Source: Hyphomonas sp. (GTDB lineage: Bacteria > Pseudomonadota > Alphaproteobacteria > Caulobacterales > Hyphomonadaceae). Taken from it: 64,000 bases of DNA. Within the stretch, counting starts at the first letter, position 1. Every line of letters begins with the position of its first letter. The stretch covers positions 1 through 64,000 of the forward strand of contig VMTE01000049.1 of assembly GCA_013791775.1 (NCBI GenBank), given 5' to 3'. Of this stretch, positions 43,660-51,712 are shown in pieces. Position numbers and translations under genes: made by a program. The notes below the pieces were generated by a model, which searched no databases, was not told the DNA's origin, and saw nothing but the letters and a program-made list of their open reading frames with translations.

Positions 43660-44673
43660 TCAATCCTCGGAGAGAGCCGCGTCGAGCAACTGCAGCAGCG
43701 TCATTTCGCCGTCTCCGTAGAGGCTCGGTTTCCAGCTGTCAGGGCTTATCCGGTCGAGCGCGAGCACGATCGCCAATCCTTCTTTTTGCGACCACCAGCG
43801 GCTGCGCTGGCCGAAGCCGGGCATGGCTGTCTCTTCGGTTGCCGCCGCGCCGTGCGGATCGGCAAGCCAGGCGTAACCCGCCCATTGTCCCGCACCTTCA
43901 AATGTCAGCCACAGGTCTTCAGCCTCGGACCAGTAGGCGTCTTCGCCGACGAAATACCGCGCCGCCCGCTCGCGCATAAGGCTGCGGGCTTCGCCGGCAA
44001 GTTGGCGCGCCGCATCGAGATCGGCCGCCGCTGCCGCCTGCAAGAACAACCCGGTCTCGCGCGCAACGGACTCTGCAAAGGCAGGCTCACCTTCGAACTG
44101 GGTTTGCATCGTGTCGTCATCGAAATTGTCCGGCAACCTGTTTCGTTCGGCCAGCGCCGAGATCTGCACGCCGTAGCTGTTCGCCTGCGCAACGTGCGAG
44201 CCTTCGTGCAACAGCACGGCCACCATCAAGGTTTCCAGCCCCAGCGGTCCGCCGTCCACGCCGCCCTCGCGCCAGACGCTCGGCGTTGACATCACGAAAA
44301 ACGTCAGATCGTCCGTAGCTGACGTAAACGATGTGATGCTCGCGGGCATCTCGCCCCCGTCGGGCAGCTTGATCGTCCCGCTATGCGGTGCAGCGATCCA
44401 AATAGCATCCCCGGGCCGTGCGGACGAAAGGGCGTTGGTGCTGGTCAGCACGCAGCCTGCATCAAAGAACACGGCCTGAAAATCAGCGACGTTGCCTATG
44501 CCGGTCATCTCGTCCGCACTAAGTCGCCATGCGACCAGCGCACTGTCGATCCATGCCTGATCTTCTGCAGACACTGTGCAGGAGTCCGTCATTGGCGCCG
44601 GCGGCGTCGCCAAAGGTGCCAGGCTACAAGCACTCAAGCTGACCAGCGCAATCGTCAGGCCAAACTTCATCAT
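43660..44673 (-). CDS. Lipoprotein with HExxH zinc-peptidase motif
   Basis: 337 aa. Lipobox SLSAC (Cys16). VAVLLHEGSHVAQANSYG has His156-Glu157-x-x-His160, and EGEPAFAESVARE about 35 residues later offers a third glutamate ligand, as in gluzincin metallopeptidases. The rest is helical and not recognised. Probably an exported zinc protease or related hydrolase. The composition and codon use are slightly less GC-biased than its neighbours. Beside the 45-kb scar region, with no operon partner. Confidence 0.7.
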   Translation of the reverse strand: MMKFGLTIALVSLSACSLAPLATPPAPMTDSCTVSAEDQAWIDSALVAWRLSADEMTGIGNVADFQAVFFDAGCVLTSTNALSSARPGDAIWIAAPHSGTIKLPDGGEMPASITSFTSATDDLTFFVMSTPSVWREGGVDGGPLGLETLMVAVLLHEGSHVAQANSYGVQISALAERNRLPDNFDDDTMQTQFEGEPAFAESVARETGLFLQAAAAADLDAARQLAGEARSLMRERAARYFVGEDAYWSEAEDLWLTFEGAGQWAGYAWLADPHGAAATEETAMPGFGQRSRWWSQKEGLAIVLALDRISPDSWKPSLYGDGEMTLLQLLDAALSED

Positions 44674-44846
44674 CCCAAGCTCCAGACCATCGTGTCGTCT
44701 ACTTAATCGTTGGTGTCGGTGCGAGCTTAACCAGGGTCACAGATCGTGTCTCCCGTTGCCGCACGAAAATCTTCAGGGGCCCTCTGGCGGACAATGTCGG
44801 CGCAACCGGACCTGCGAGGGGCGGGCAAGGCGTTTAGTCGCAAGAA

Positions 44847-44957
44847 ATGGCCAAAAAGCCGTTCCGCTACTTTAAAACACCACCCGAGATCATTCAGCTG
44901 GGCGTGATGATGTGAGTCCGATTCCCAATTTCGCTCGGCAATGCCCAAGACCTTCAT
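44847..44957 (+). pseudogene. IS6-family transposase N-terminal remnant
   Basis: Translation from ATG 44847 gives MAKKPFRYFKTPPEIIQLGV then MM, a TGA stop (44913-44915), and VRFPISLGNAQDL. This tracks the conserved IS6 (IS26-like) start (K/P-x-FRYFK-x(3)-EII-x-L-(A/G)V-MYVRFPLSLRNVEDL), with the stop exactly where a Tyr is expected. Similarity fades after 44957. The catalytic DDE domain is gone. A clear decayed gene fragment. Confidence 0.8.
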
Positions 44958-45034
44958 TCAAGCGCCCCCGAACGTCCGCTTCCAGCGAACTCCCGCCCTC
45001 CATGGACCATTCCTTTCATTGCACAAATCTGCGC

Positions 45035-45049
45035 TTGTGCAACAAAACC
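45035..45049. mobile_element. Partial IS6-like terminal repeat
   Basis: TTGTGCAACAAAACC resembles the IS6 right end TTTGCAACAGAACC at 12 of 14 aligned positions. It is only about 190 nt from the transposase start, implying that roughly 600 bp of the element were deleted. No matching left end was identified upstream. Confidence 0.45.
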
Positions 45050-45075
45050 GCGTCTCATCCCGGCCCTCACCTCCT

Positions 45076-45102
45076 GTCATCCCGGCGACAGCCGGGACCC
45101 AG
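45076..45102. repeat. GTCATCCCGG palindromic repeat, copy 1
   Basis: GTCATCCCGGC with inner hairpin CCCGGC-GACA-GCCGGG (45081-45096) and GACCCAG tail. Shares GTCATCCCGG...CCGGGACCCAG with the copy at 58.3 kb. Such elements are frequent intergenic repeats in alphaproteobacteria. Confidence 0.65.
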
Positions 45103-45216
45103 AATCCCATACAATGCAAGAACATCCGGGGCCCGGCGTCCGCCCCGACGACAACACGTCGAAGTTTTTCGCCCGCGCGAATCCGGCGGGGTATCCGCCA
45201 GGCGTATACTCCGCCC

Positions 45217-45600
45217 ATGTCCGAGTTTCTCAGCATACGGAACTATGTGCACTTCCGGCGTTACTTTGACGCCGTGCACCCGTTCTTCTGGCCGGTCCTC
45301 TACTGGCAGCTGAAGCGCGCCTGGCTCTGCCTGCAGCGCGAGAAACGCACCAGCGTCCTCCTCGAAATCACCTGGTGGGGCGGCGTGCGCATCGTGCACC
45401 GGGGTGACCGGATCGAAACACCGAAGGCGAGCCCCTTCGCCCTGACCCGGCCCCGCTACGACAACCCCGTGTGGTTCACGGACCTTCCCGCTGAATTCCT
45501 CAGTGAGGCGCCATGCACCCGCCTTATCCTCCCCCGCGCGCGGGGGAGGTGGCCCGAAGGGCCGGAGGGGGGGCTCCCCCTTGCCCCCAACACATCCTAG
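45217..45600 (+). CDS. Small hypothetical protein whose C-terminus is repeat-encoded
   Basis: 127 aa from ATG 45217. Residues 1-100 look like a real protein (FLSIRNYVHFRRYFDAVHPF, LYWQLKRAWLCLQREKR, EITWWGGVRIVHRGDRIE), perhaps with a short amphipathic membrane-associated helix. From about residue 104 the codons run through a palindromic dispersed repeat (45528-45580), giving PRARGRWPEGPEGGLPLAP, and the stop is just past it. The native C-terminus has probably been replaced. No family recognised and no clear ribosome site. Confidence 0.5.
   Translation: MSEFLSIRNYVHFRRYFDAVHPFFWPVLYWQLKRAWLCLQREKRTSVLLEITWWGGVRIVHRGDRIETPKASPFALTRPRYDNPVWFTDLPAEFLSEAPCTRLILPRARGRWPEGPEGGLPLAPNTS
45528..45580. 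repeat. Composite palindromic repeat (CCTCCCCCG type)
   Basis: Perfect 22-bp palindrome CCTCCCCCGCG/CGCGGGGGAGG (45528-45549), then hairpin GGCCC-GAA-GGGCC (45551-45563), then a G-run/C-run hairpin up to 45580. The order matches a dispersed element common in alphaproteobacteria. Here it runs through the end of an open reading frame. Confidence 0.7.
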
Positions 45601-45607
45601 CTCCCTG

Positions 45608-45695
45608 CCGCTCATCCCGTCGGACGACGGGATCCAGACTTGCGGCAAGCGGCAACGCGGCCGAACGCGATCCCCGCCTGCGCGGGGATGAGCGG
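45608..45695. repeat. Inverted-repeat element, copy 2
   Basis: 11-bp arms CCGCTCATCCC (45608-45618) / GGGATGAGCGG (45685-45695), enclosing smaller hairpins (CCCGTCGGACGACGGG and CCCCGCCTGCGCGGGG). It has the same CATCCC/GGGATG core as the copies at 45.1 and 58.3 kb. Fills most of the gap 45601-45759. Confidence 0.65.
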
Positions 45696-45759
45696 AACAA
45701 AGGACATTTAGGAAATACCCAACCCTCGCGCCCCCTGCGAGGCCGCTTGGCGTGCGCGG

Positions 45760-46536
45760 CTAAAACTCGTCCGCGCCGCCCGGGTTGCGGCGGCGGCGGA
45801 TCAGCCACATCACGCCGCGCAGGTCGGACATCGCATCGCGCAGGCGGCCGAAGTTCGTGTAGTTCGACTTGCCTTGTCCGCGCGGGCGGTGGTTCACATT
45901 GCGGAACTCGACGCCGTGGCCTTCGGCGCGCATCAGGGCCGGCATGTAGCGGTGCATGTGGTCGAAATAGGGGAGCATCACATAGGCGTCGCGGCGCATC
46001 ACCTTGATGCCGCAGCCGCTATCGTCGCAATCATCGCGCAGCATCCGCCCGCGGATATTGTTGGCAAACCGGCTGCCGAATTTCTTCCAGGCGGAATCCT
46101 TGCGGCTGGCGCGCCGGCCCATCACCATCTTCAGGCCGTGGGGCGCATCCGCCCGGGTCAGCTGGCGGTAGAGGTCTGGCAGGTCGGCCGGATCGTTCTG
46201 CCCGTCACCGTCGAGCGTGCCGACGACCGGCGCGCGGGCGGCGAGGATGCCGGACCGGATGGCGCGGCTCTGGCCGGCATTGGCGCGGTGGCCGAGGACA
46301 CGGAGCATTGGGTACTCGGCCTTCAGCGCCATCAGACGCGCGCGCGTGTCGTCGGTCGAGGCATCGTCCACGAACACCATCTCGAAGGCGCGGCCTTCCA
46401 GCGCAGCCGCAATTTCGCCCACGAGGACGGCGACATTGCCGGCCTCATTGTGAACAGGGACGACGACGGAGAATTCAGCGGTTTCGGTCAAGAGGCCCTC
46501 ATCTCGGTCTGGGCGCGGCAGCAAACGGCGCCTCAT
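45760..46536 (-). CDS. Family 2 glycosyltransferase (dolichol-phosphate mannosyltransferase-like)
   Basis: 258 aa. GT-A fold: VVVPVHNEAGNV, FVDDASTDDT, GHRANAGQSRAIRSG, and the DGDGQNDPADL metal/nucleotide-sugar motif. Closest in style to DPM1-type enzymes that load a sugar onto a polyprenyl phosphate. Start uncertain: ATG 46536 is listed; ATG 46545 and a TTG at 46491 behind GAGGG are alternatives. Divergent from a GT39/ArnT-like transferase 106 bp away, a natural pairing: one makes the lipid-linked sugar, the other transfers it in the periplasm. Confidence 0.87.
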   Translation of the reverse strand: MRRRLLPRPDRDEGLLTETAEFSVVVPVHNEAGNVAVLVGEIAAALEGRAFEMVFVDDASTDDTRARLMALKAEYPMLRVLGHRANAGQSRAIRSGILAARAPVVGTLDGDGQNDPADLPDLYRQLTRADAPHGLKMVMGRRASRKDSAWKKFGSRFANNIRGRMLRDDCDDSGCGIKVMRRDAYVMLPYFDHMHRYMPALMRAEGHGVEFRNVNHRPRGQGKSNYTNFGRLRDAMSDLRGVMWLIRRRRNPGGADEF

Positions 46537-46642
46537 ACCGGGCATTGCCTGCAAAATCGAGGGCCCCATCGCATTTGGCTTGCCGGGCGGTTTCGGCCAA
46601 TTCCGCGAGACGGCCCGCAAAAGCCTCGCTAAAAGGCGTGCC

Positions 46643-48667
46643 ATGACTGTTCTCGACCGCATTTCGACGGGCTGGAAAGCCTGGGTTCTCCTGTTCGTGC
46701 TGACGTTTGGCGCGGCGGCGCCGGGCGTATTCCTGCTGCCGGCGCTGGACCGCGACGAGAGCCGGTTTGCCCAGGCTTCCAAGGAGATGCTGGAGGAACG
46801 CAACTTTATCCTGATCCAGTACCAGGACGAGCTGCGCAACAAGAAGCCGGCCGGGATCCACTGGCTTCAGGCCGCTTCGACGGCGCTTCTGACCGGGCCG
46901 GAAGCCAAGCAGATCTGGACCTACCGCGTGCCGAGCTGGCTCGGCGCTGCCTTTGCCACGCTGGCCTGTTTCTGGGCGGGCATTCCCCTCATCGGCCGGC
47001 GGGCGGCTTTCCTCGGCGCAGCCCTCTTCGGTTCGACGCTTCTGCTGACCTCTGAAGCCCACATCTCCAAGACCGACGGCGTTCTGGTCTTCCTGACCAC
47101 GCTCGGGATCGGCGCGCTGGGGCGTTTGTATCTCGGAACGGAAAAGCCGGGCCGGATGGCGTTCCTCGTCTGGCTGACGGTTAGCGCTTCCTTTCTCATC
47201 AAGGGCCCGGTCACGATGATGGTCGTCGCCTATGCCGGGCTGGGTGTCTGGGCGTGGAGCCGGGCCGGCGAGGGACGCGGCCGGGACTGGTGGCGTCCGT
47301 TGACGGCCTGGCAGGGCCCGGTCCTGTTCGTGGCGATGGTCCTGCCCTGGTTCCTCTGGATCCAGGCGGCGACCAATGGACAGTACATCGAAGGCGCGGT
47401 TGGCAAGGACCTGAAAGACAAGTTCACCGGCGCGTCCGAAGGTCATGGCGGCTGGCCGCTTTATCACCTGACGCACATTCCGGCCTGGTTCTTTCCGGCG
47501 ACCCTGGTGTTCATTGCGGGGCTGGCGGCGTCGCTGAAGCGGGTGTCCGGTGCCGGCGGGTTTGGCGCGCCAGGGGTGCGCCGTTACGCTGCGGGCGCGG
47601 TTGCCCTTCTGGCGTCGCTACTGGCGCTCAATTTCGCCTTGAGCCTCGTGCCGCCATTCGCAGCTGGCAGCGCGCTCGAAACACTCCGTACACTGAAGCC
47701 GCTTCCCGCATGGCCTTTCCTGCTGATCGGCGTGGTCTGGTGGATGGCGCGCCATACGCCCGCTGCGCCTGAGCCGGAGGATGAGGTAAAGGGATTGCGG
47801 CTGCTGCTCGCCTGGGGGCTGCTCACCTATGCCTTCTTCGAGCTGATGCCGACGCTGTTGAGCCACTATATCCTGCCGGCCTATCCGGCCTTTGGTCTGC
47901 TGTGCGGATATGCAGCCGTGCGCCTGATCGACGGGGCGCGGATGCCGGTTTCCAATGCGTTCGGGTACGTTTTGTTCGCGGTGGGCGCGATCGTATTGCT
48001 CGCCGTTTCCTGGCCGGGCGCGACGACGGCCTATATGGCCGACCAGGCAGGAGAGTTCCGCACGGCCTCGGCGGGCGAGGTGTTGGCCGCCTGGACGCCG
48101 TATAGGGATTATCCGGTCTGGCTCTGGTGGGGCGGATTTGCGCTGGCGGGGCTGGCCCTGATCGAAGCGGCGCGCCGGCATGTGACGGTGAGCATCGCAT
48201 TCGCCATCGCGGCAGGCCTCGCGCTCGGCTGGCATATCCGCATCTACATGCTGCCCTCGCAGCTCTGGGTGCAGCCGACCGAAACCGCGCGCCTCGCGCT
48301 CGAGGATGTGTGCGGTGTGCCGGGCGAGGGCGATCTCTGCAATGTTCCGTCTCCGGAGCGTGTGCTGGCGCTCGGCTACGCCGAGCCGTCCTACATCCTG
48401 ACGCTCGGCACGCAGAACCTGCATCCGCCGCAGACGCCGCTGGACCTGCCCACGGAGGCGTCCGCCTATCCGGTTGTCTATCTCCTGAACTTCGAGGACC
48501 GAAAGGCCGCCGAGCCGATCACCGAGACTGCGGGGCGTCTGCGCGCCGAGGCTGGCCGGATCGGAGCCTGCCTGACCGAAGGCGACTCGCACTACGCGAT
48601 CAATTATTCAAACGGCGATCCGGTGCATTTCCGCGCCTGGCGGTTTGATTGGGGAAAGTGTCCGTAG
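46643..48667 (+). CDS. ArnT/PMT-like family 39 glycosyltransferase
   Basis: 674 aa. About 11-12 transmembrane helices; the first periplasmic loop carries LDRDESRFAQASKEML, the catalytic Asp-Glu loop of GT39/ArnT enzymes, and KKPAGIHWLQ follows as in ArnT. Transfers a sugar from a polyprenyl-phosphate donor to lipid A or another envelope acceptor. AAGG lies seven bases before ATG 46643. Probably works with the divergent GT2 gene. The soluble C-terminal part (about 560-674) is variable in the family. Confidence 0.88.
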   Translation: MTVLDRISTGWKAWVLLFVLTFGAAAPGVFLLPALDRDESRFAQASKEMLEERNFILIQYQDELRNKKPAGIHWLQAASTALLTGPEAKQIWTYRVPSWLGAAFATLACFWAGIPLIGRRAAFLGAALFGSTLLLTSEAHISKTDGVLVFLTTLGIGALGRLYLGTEKPGRMAFLVWLTVSASFLIKGPVTMMVVAYAGLGVWAWSRAGEGRGRDWWRPLTAWQGPVLFVAMVLPWFLWIQAATNGQYIEGAVGKDLKDKFTGASEGHGGWPLYHLTHIPAWFFPATLVFIAGLAASLKRVSGAGGFGAPGVRRYAAGAVALLASLLALNFALSLVPPFAAGSALETLRTLKPLPAWPFLLIGVVWWMARHTPAAPEPEDEVKGLRLLLAWGLLTYAFFELMPTLLSHYILPAYPAFGLLCGYAAVRLIDGARMPVSNAFGYVLFAVGAIVLLAVSWPGATTAYMADQAGEFRTASAGEVLAAWTPYRDYPVWLWWGGFALAGLALIEAARRHVTVSIAFAIAAGLALGWHIRIYMLPSQLWVQPTETARLALEDVCGVPGEGDLCNVPSPERVLALGYAEPSYILTLGTQNLHPPQTPLDLPTEASAYPVVYLLNFEDRKAAEPITETAGRLRAEAGRIGACLTEGDSHYAINYSNGDPVHFRAWRFDWGKCP

Positions 48668-48708
48668 GCGGACTATCGCAGTGTGGATGGCGGGGTGCGG
48701 GTGTACCG

Positions 48709-49272
48709 CTACCCCTCCAGCTCCACGTCCCAGTAGAGGTAATCCATCCAGGTTTCGTGAAGGTGGTTGGGCGGGAATTTCCGGCCGATATCCTGCAGCT
48801 GGTAATTGCTGGGCCGGAACGGGCGGCGTTGCAGGTCCATGTGGCTTTCGCGCAGCAGCCGGCTGCCCTTCGCGAGATTGCAGGGGCTGCAGGCCGCGAC
48901 GATGTTCTCCCAGGTCGTGCGCCCGCCGCGCGAGCGGGGGATGACGTGGTCGAAGGTCAGGTTGTCGTGGGCGCCGCAATAGGCGCACTGGAAGCCGTCG
49001 CGCAGGAACACGTTGAAGCGGGTGAAGGCCGGCGGCCGGTCCTGGCGCACGAAGTCACGCAACGCGATGACCGAAGGCAGGCGCATCTCGAAGCTCGGGC
49101 TGCGCACGACATGGTCATACTCGGCGACGATATCGACGCGGTCGAGGAAGACGGCTTTCACCACTTCCTGCCAGGGCCACAGCGAGAGCGGATAATACGA
49201 AAGCGGCCTGAAATCGGCATTCAGGACGAGGGCCGGGCGGCCGTTCGGCGGGGTCGCAACGATTTCAGCCAT
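48709..49272 (-). CDS. HNH endonuclease-family protein
   Basis: 187 aa. HNH/beta-beta-alpha-metal core CAYCGAHDNLTFDHVIPRSRGG followed by WENIVAACSPCN..K, with four zinc Cys. The N-terminal LVLNADFRPLSYYPLSLWPW is the conserved start of a widespread housekeeping HNH family of unknown role. ATG 49272 follows GGGAGG; upstream in-frame TTG 49314 and ATG 49287 lack one. No phage or restriction genes are nearby, so it is not obviously mobile. Confidence 0.88.
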   Translation of the reverse strand: MAEIVATPPNGRPALVLNADFRPLSYYPLSLWPWQEVVKAVFLDRVDIVAEYDHVVRSPSFEMRLPSVIALRDFVRQDRPPAFTRFNVFLRDGFQCAYCGAHDNLTFDHVIPRSRGGRTTWENIVAACSPCNLAKGSRLLRESHMDLQRRPFRPSNYQLQDIGRKFPPNHLHETWMDYLYWDVELEG

Positions 49273-49413
49273 GCGGGCCTCCCACATGGCTTGGACCTTG
49301 GGTATCGTCGACAATCCTACAGAAGACGGACGCTCCTTTGCTGTCTGTCGCGCTGTCTAGGCGATTCTCTTCATAAGATTATGACACCCGGACCCGAACG
49401 CAAGGGGTAGTGG

Positions 49414-50061
49414 TCACCCCGCCCCAGGCGCCGGATCACGGGCCCGGTCCACATGCAGCCAGCCCCAGAGCAGATGTGCCGCGACGCCCCGGAAGGGGCG
49501 CCATCGATCAGCATGGGCCGTAAATGCCTTTGAATCCATGCGGATTTCGTAAGCGCCGAGCCGCTTGTGGGCCTCCATCAGACCCACATCGGCGACCGGA
49601 AAGGCGTCCATCGCACCGACCGCGTAGAGCAGGAAGAGTTCGGCGGTCCACGGGCCGATACCCCTCACCGACAGCAGTTCCTTGCGGGCCTCGTCCAGCG
49701 GCGCGGCGCAAACGCGGGCGAGGTTCAGCTGACCGGACACCATCGCTTCGGCGATGGAAATGAGGTGGGCGACCTTGGGCCGGGACATGCCGCAGGCGCG
49801 GATGGCCTCGGGGTCGGCGTCCAGCATGTTCTGGGCGGTGACTTCGCCGAGAAACCCCTCCACGCGGCCCCAGATCGCGGCGGCGGCGGAAAGGGATATC
49901 TGCTGGTGCGAGATCATGCTGCCAAGCAAGGCATAGGTCGGTGCGTTGCTGCGCCAGGCAGGTACGCCGATCACGTCATAGGCGCGGGCGAGCGCCTGGT
50001 CGGTGGTCGCAAGATGGTCGCAGGCCGCCTTCAGCTTTCGCTTTGGCGGCGCTGTGCTCAC
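49414..50061 (-). CDS. DNA-3-methyladenine glycosylase II-like (HhH-GPD)
   Basis: 215 aa. Helix-hairpin-helix plus Gly/Pro/Asp signature: LLSVRGIGPWTAELFLLYAVG and, next to it, the catalytic Asp in AFPVADVGLMEAHKRLG. Removes alkylated purines in base-excision repair. Coupled by an ATGA overlap to the upstream plsC gene. A second alkylation-repair gene (Ada/MGMT type) is at 55.2-56.1 kb in the same window. Confidence 0.9.
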   Translation of the reverse strand: MSTAPPKRKLKAACDHLATTDQALARAYDVIGVPAWRSNAPTYALLGSMISHQQISLSAAAAIWGRVEGFLGEVTAQNMLDADPEAIRACGMSRPKVAHLISIAEAMVSGQLNLARVCAAPLDEARKELLSVRGIGPWTAELFLLYAVGAMDAFPVADVGLMEAHKRLGAYEIRMDSKAFTAHADRWRPFRGVAAHLLWGWLHVDRARDPAPGAG

Positions 50062-50801
50062 GTCACGCCGCGCGCGGCCTGCACGGCGCGGCCCTCTTCG
50101 ATCAGGCGGTTGGAGGCGCCTTCGAGTTCGGACTCCAGCCGCGCCATCAGCGTCTTGCGGTCAAGGCCGCCGGGAATGGGGGGCAGGATCTCGTAGATGA
50201 TCTTTCCCGGCTTGAAATGGATGCCCCTTGCCGGCCAGCAGAGGCCCGCATTCGTGGCGACCGGAATGATCGGCACGTTCAGGGCCTTGTTGAGCGCCGA
50301 AATGCCGGCAGGCTGGTAATCCGGCGCCGCGTTCGGGTCGCGACGCGTACCTTCCGGATAGATGATGATCGTCCGGCCATCGGCGGCGCGCTGCTTCGCC
50401 TTCCCGATCATCGACTTCAGCGTTTTCGTCGTGCCGGCCCGGTCGATGGGGATCATCTGCGTGCTCAGCACGTACCAGCCAAGGAAGGGCGTCCAGACCA
50501 GTTCCTTCTTCAGAATGTGGCAGGGATCGCGCACCGTGATGAAGGGGATGAACACGTCCATCATGCAGTGATGCTTGCCGGCATAGATGGCCGGGCCAGG
50601 CACCATGTTCTCGCGGCCGCGGATTTCGGTATCGATCCCGCAGATCAGCTTCAGGCCCAGGCGGACGATGTTGCCATACAGACCGATGGCCCGCTGCGCC
50701 ACGAGGCGCGGCATCAGCATCGTCGGCAGGTACAAGACCCCGCAGATCGCCATCCAGCCATACAGCCAGAGCAGGAAGAGACAGGCGCGGAGCATTTGCA
50801 T
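50058..50801 (-). CDS. plsC: 1-acyl-sn-glycerol-3-phosphate acyltransferase
   Basis: 247 aa. N-terminal transmembrane helix (LRACLFLLWLYGWMAICGVLYLP), then the acyltransferase motif I YAGKHHCMMDVF (H-x4-D) and motif III IYPEGTRRDP. Makes phosphatidic acid from lysophosphatidate at the inner membrane. ATG 50801 follows GGAGA; the frame opens far upstream but overlaps ftsX antiparallel to no purpose. Followed by the glycosylase gene with ATGA overlap and preceded by ftsE-ftsX, a common alphaproteobacterial order. Confidence 0.93.
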   Translation of the reverse strand: MQMLRACLFLLWLYGWMAICGVLYLPTMLMPRLVAQRAIGLYGNIVRLGLKLICGIDTEIRGRENMVPGPAIYAGKHHCMMDVFIPFITVRDPCHILKKELVWTPFLGWYVLSTQMIPIDRAGTTKTLKSMIGKAKQRAADGRTIIIYPEGTRRDPNAAPDYQPAGISALNKALNVPIIPVATNAGLCWPARGIHFKPGKIIYEILPPIPGGLDRKTLMARLESELEGASNRLIEEGRAVQAARGVT

Positions 50802-50839
50802 GACGTCTCCGGCTCTAGCGGCTTGTCGCGGCGGCGTCA

Positions 50840-51712
50840 CTACATGACGGTCTTGAGCGAGCGCATCACCGTGATGCCCGCCGCTATGCGGGCCGCCAGG
50901 CCCGCGATCACCGGCGTCACCACCAGCACGGCGAGGTCCGGGAAGTCGAGACTGAGCTGCGGCAGCAGACCCGTCCGCTCGGCGCCCGACCGGCCGAGCG
51001 CGATCAGCACGGCAACCGAGGCCAGCGCCACCAGCGCGCCGACCGTGCCGGCGCGCAGGCCCAGCAGCCAGAAGCGGCGTTCGAACAGGCTGGCGATGAA
51101 CCGGTCGCGGGCGCCGGCAATGTGCAGCACATCGACGATATCGCGGCGCGCCAGCAGGGCGGCGTGGGTGGCGAATGCGATCACCGCGATCGCGGTCGCC
51201 GACAGAAGGGCGACGATGGACAGGGCCGCAATCCGCGAAACGGCCAGCATGTGGCGCACATCGCCCGCCCACTCGCTGTGCGCATCGACCGCCGCATCGT
51301 AGCCCGCTTCATGCAGGGCAAGGCTGAGACGGGGCCCGAGATCGCCGGCGCCGGTGTCTGCGGTCACCGCGATCAGGCGCGGCACGGGCAGGTCTGCCGG
51401 CAGGCCGCTCTGGCCGAAGTTCGGCTCGAGCAGCTCGTTGATTTCGGCGTCGGTGAAGGCGCGGGCGGCTTTCACGCCCTCGACCTTCGCGAGAAGTTTG
51501 GCCGCTTCCGCCGAGGCTGTTGCGTCGGCGCCCGACAGGGAAACGGTGAACTCGCCCTCGACTTCGGCCGTCCAGGCCCGCGCCGCGCCATAGGTTGACT
51601 TGGCCGACAGCGCGGCCAGCGCGGCAAGGAAACACAGCGCGCCGACAACGAAGAACAGGGCGGCCTCGCGGGCGTCCTCAAGCGGCAGGAGAGAGTTTTC
51701 GCGCGGTTTCAT
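50840..51712 (-). CDS. ftsX: Cell division protein FtsX
   Basis: 290 aa. Four transmembrane helices in the FtsX pattern: one after the cytoplasmic N-terminus (ALFFVVGALCFLAALAAL), a periplasmic domain of about 120 residues, then three near the C-terminus (AALSIVALLSATAIAVIAF, LRAGTVGALVALASVAVLIAL and the last helix). Forms the membrane part of the FtsEX complex that activates peptidoglycan hydrolases at the septum. Start overlaps the ftsE stop by four bases. Confidence 0.92.
   Translation of the reverse strand: MKPRENSLLPLEDAREAALFFVVGALCFLAALAALSAKSTYGAARAWTAEVEGEFTVSLSGADATASAEAAKLLAKVEGVKAARAFTDAEINELLEPNFGQSGLPADLPVPRLIAVTADTGAGDLGPRLSLALHEAGYDAAVDAHSEWAGDVRHMLAVSRIAALSIVALLSATAIAVIAFATHAALLARRDIVDVLHIAGARDRFIASLFERRFWLLGLRAGTVGALVALASVAVLIALGRSGAERTGLLPQLSLDFPDLAVLVVTPVIAGLAARIAAGITVMRSLKTVM

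Larger units (their letters stand above)
44674..45216. other. Gene-free scar region with mobile-element remnants
   Basis: No intact gene in this 543-bp stretch. It holds a decayed IS6-type transposase N-terminus (44847-44957), a partial IS6-like end (45035-45049) and a palindromic repeat copy (45076-45102). The first 170 bases contain nothing I can assign. Confidence 0.7.

Noticed and set aside
48709-49272. HNH gene as a homing or phage endonuclease
   Set aside because: It belongs to a widespread housekeeping-like HNH family and has no mobile-element context here.
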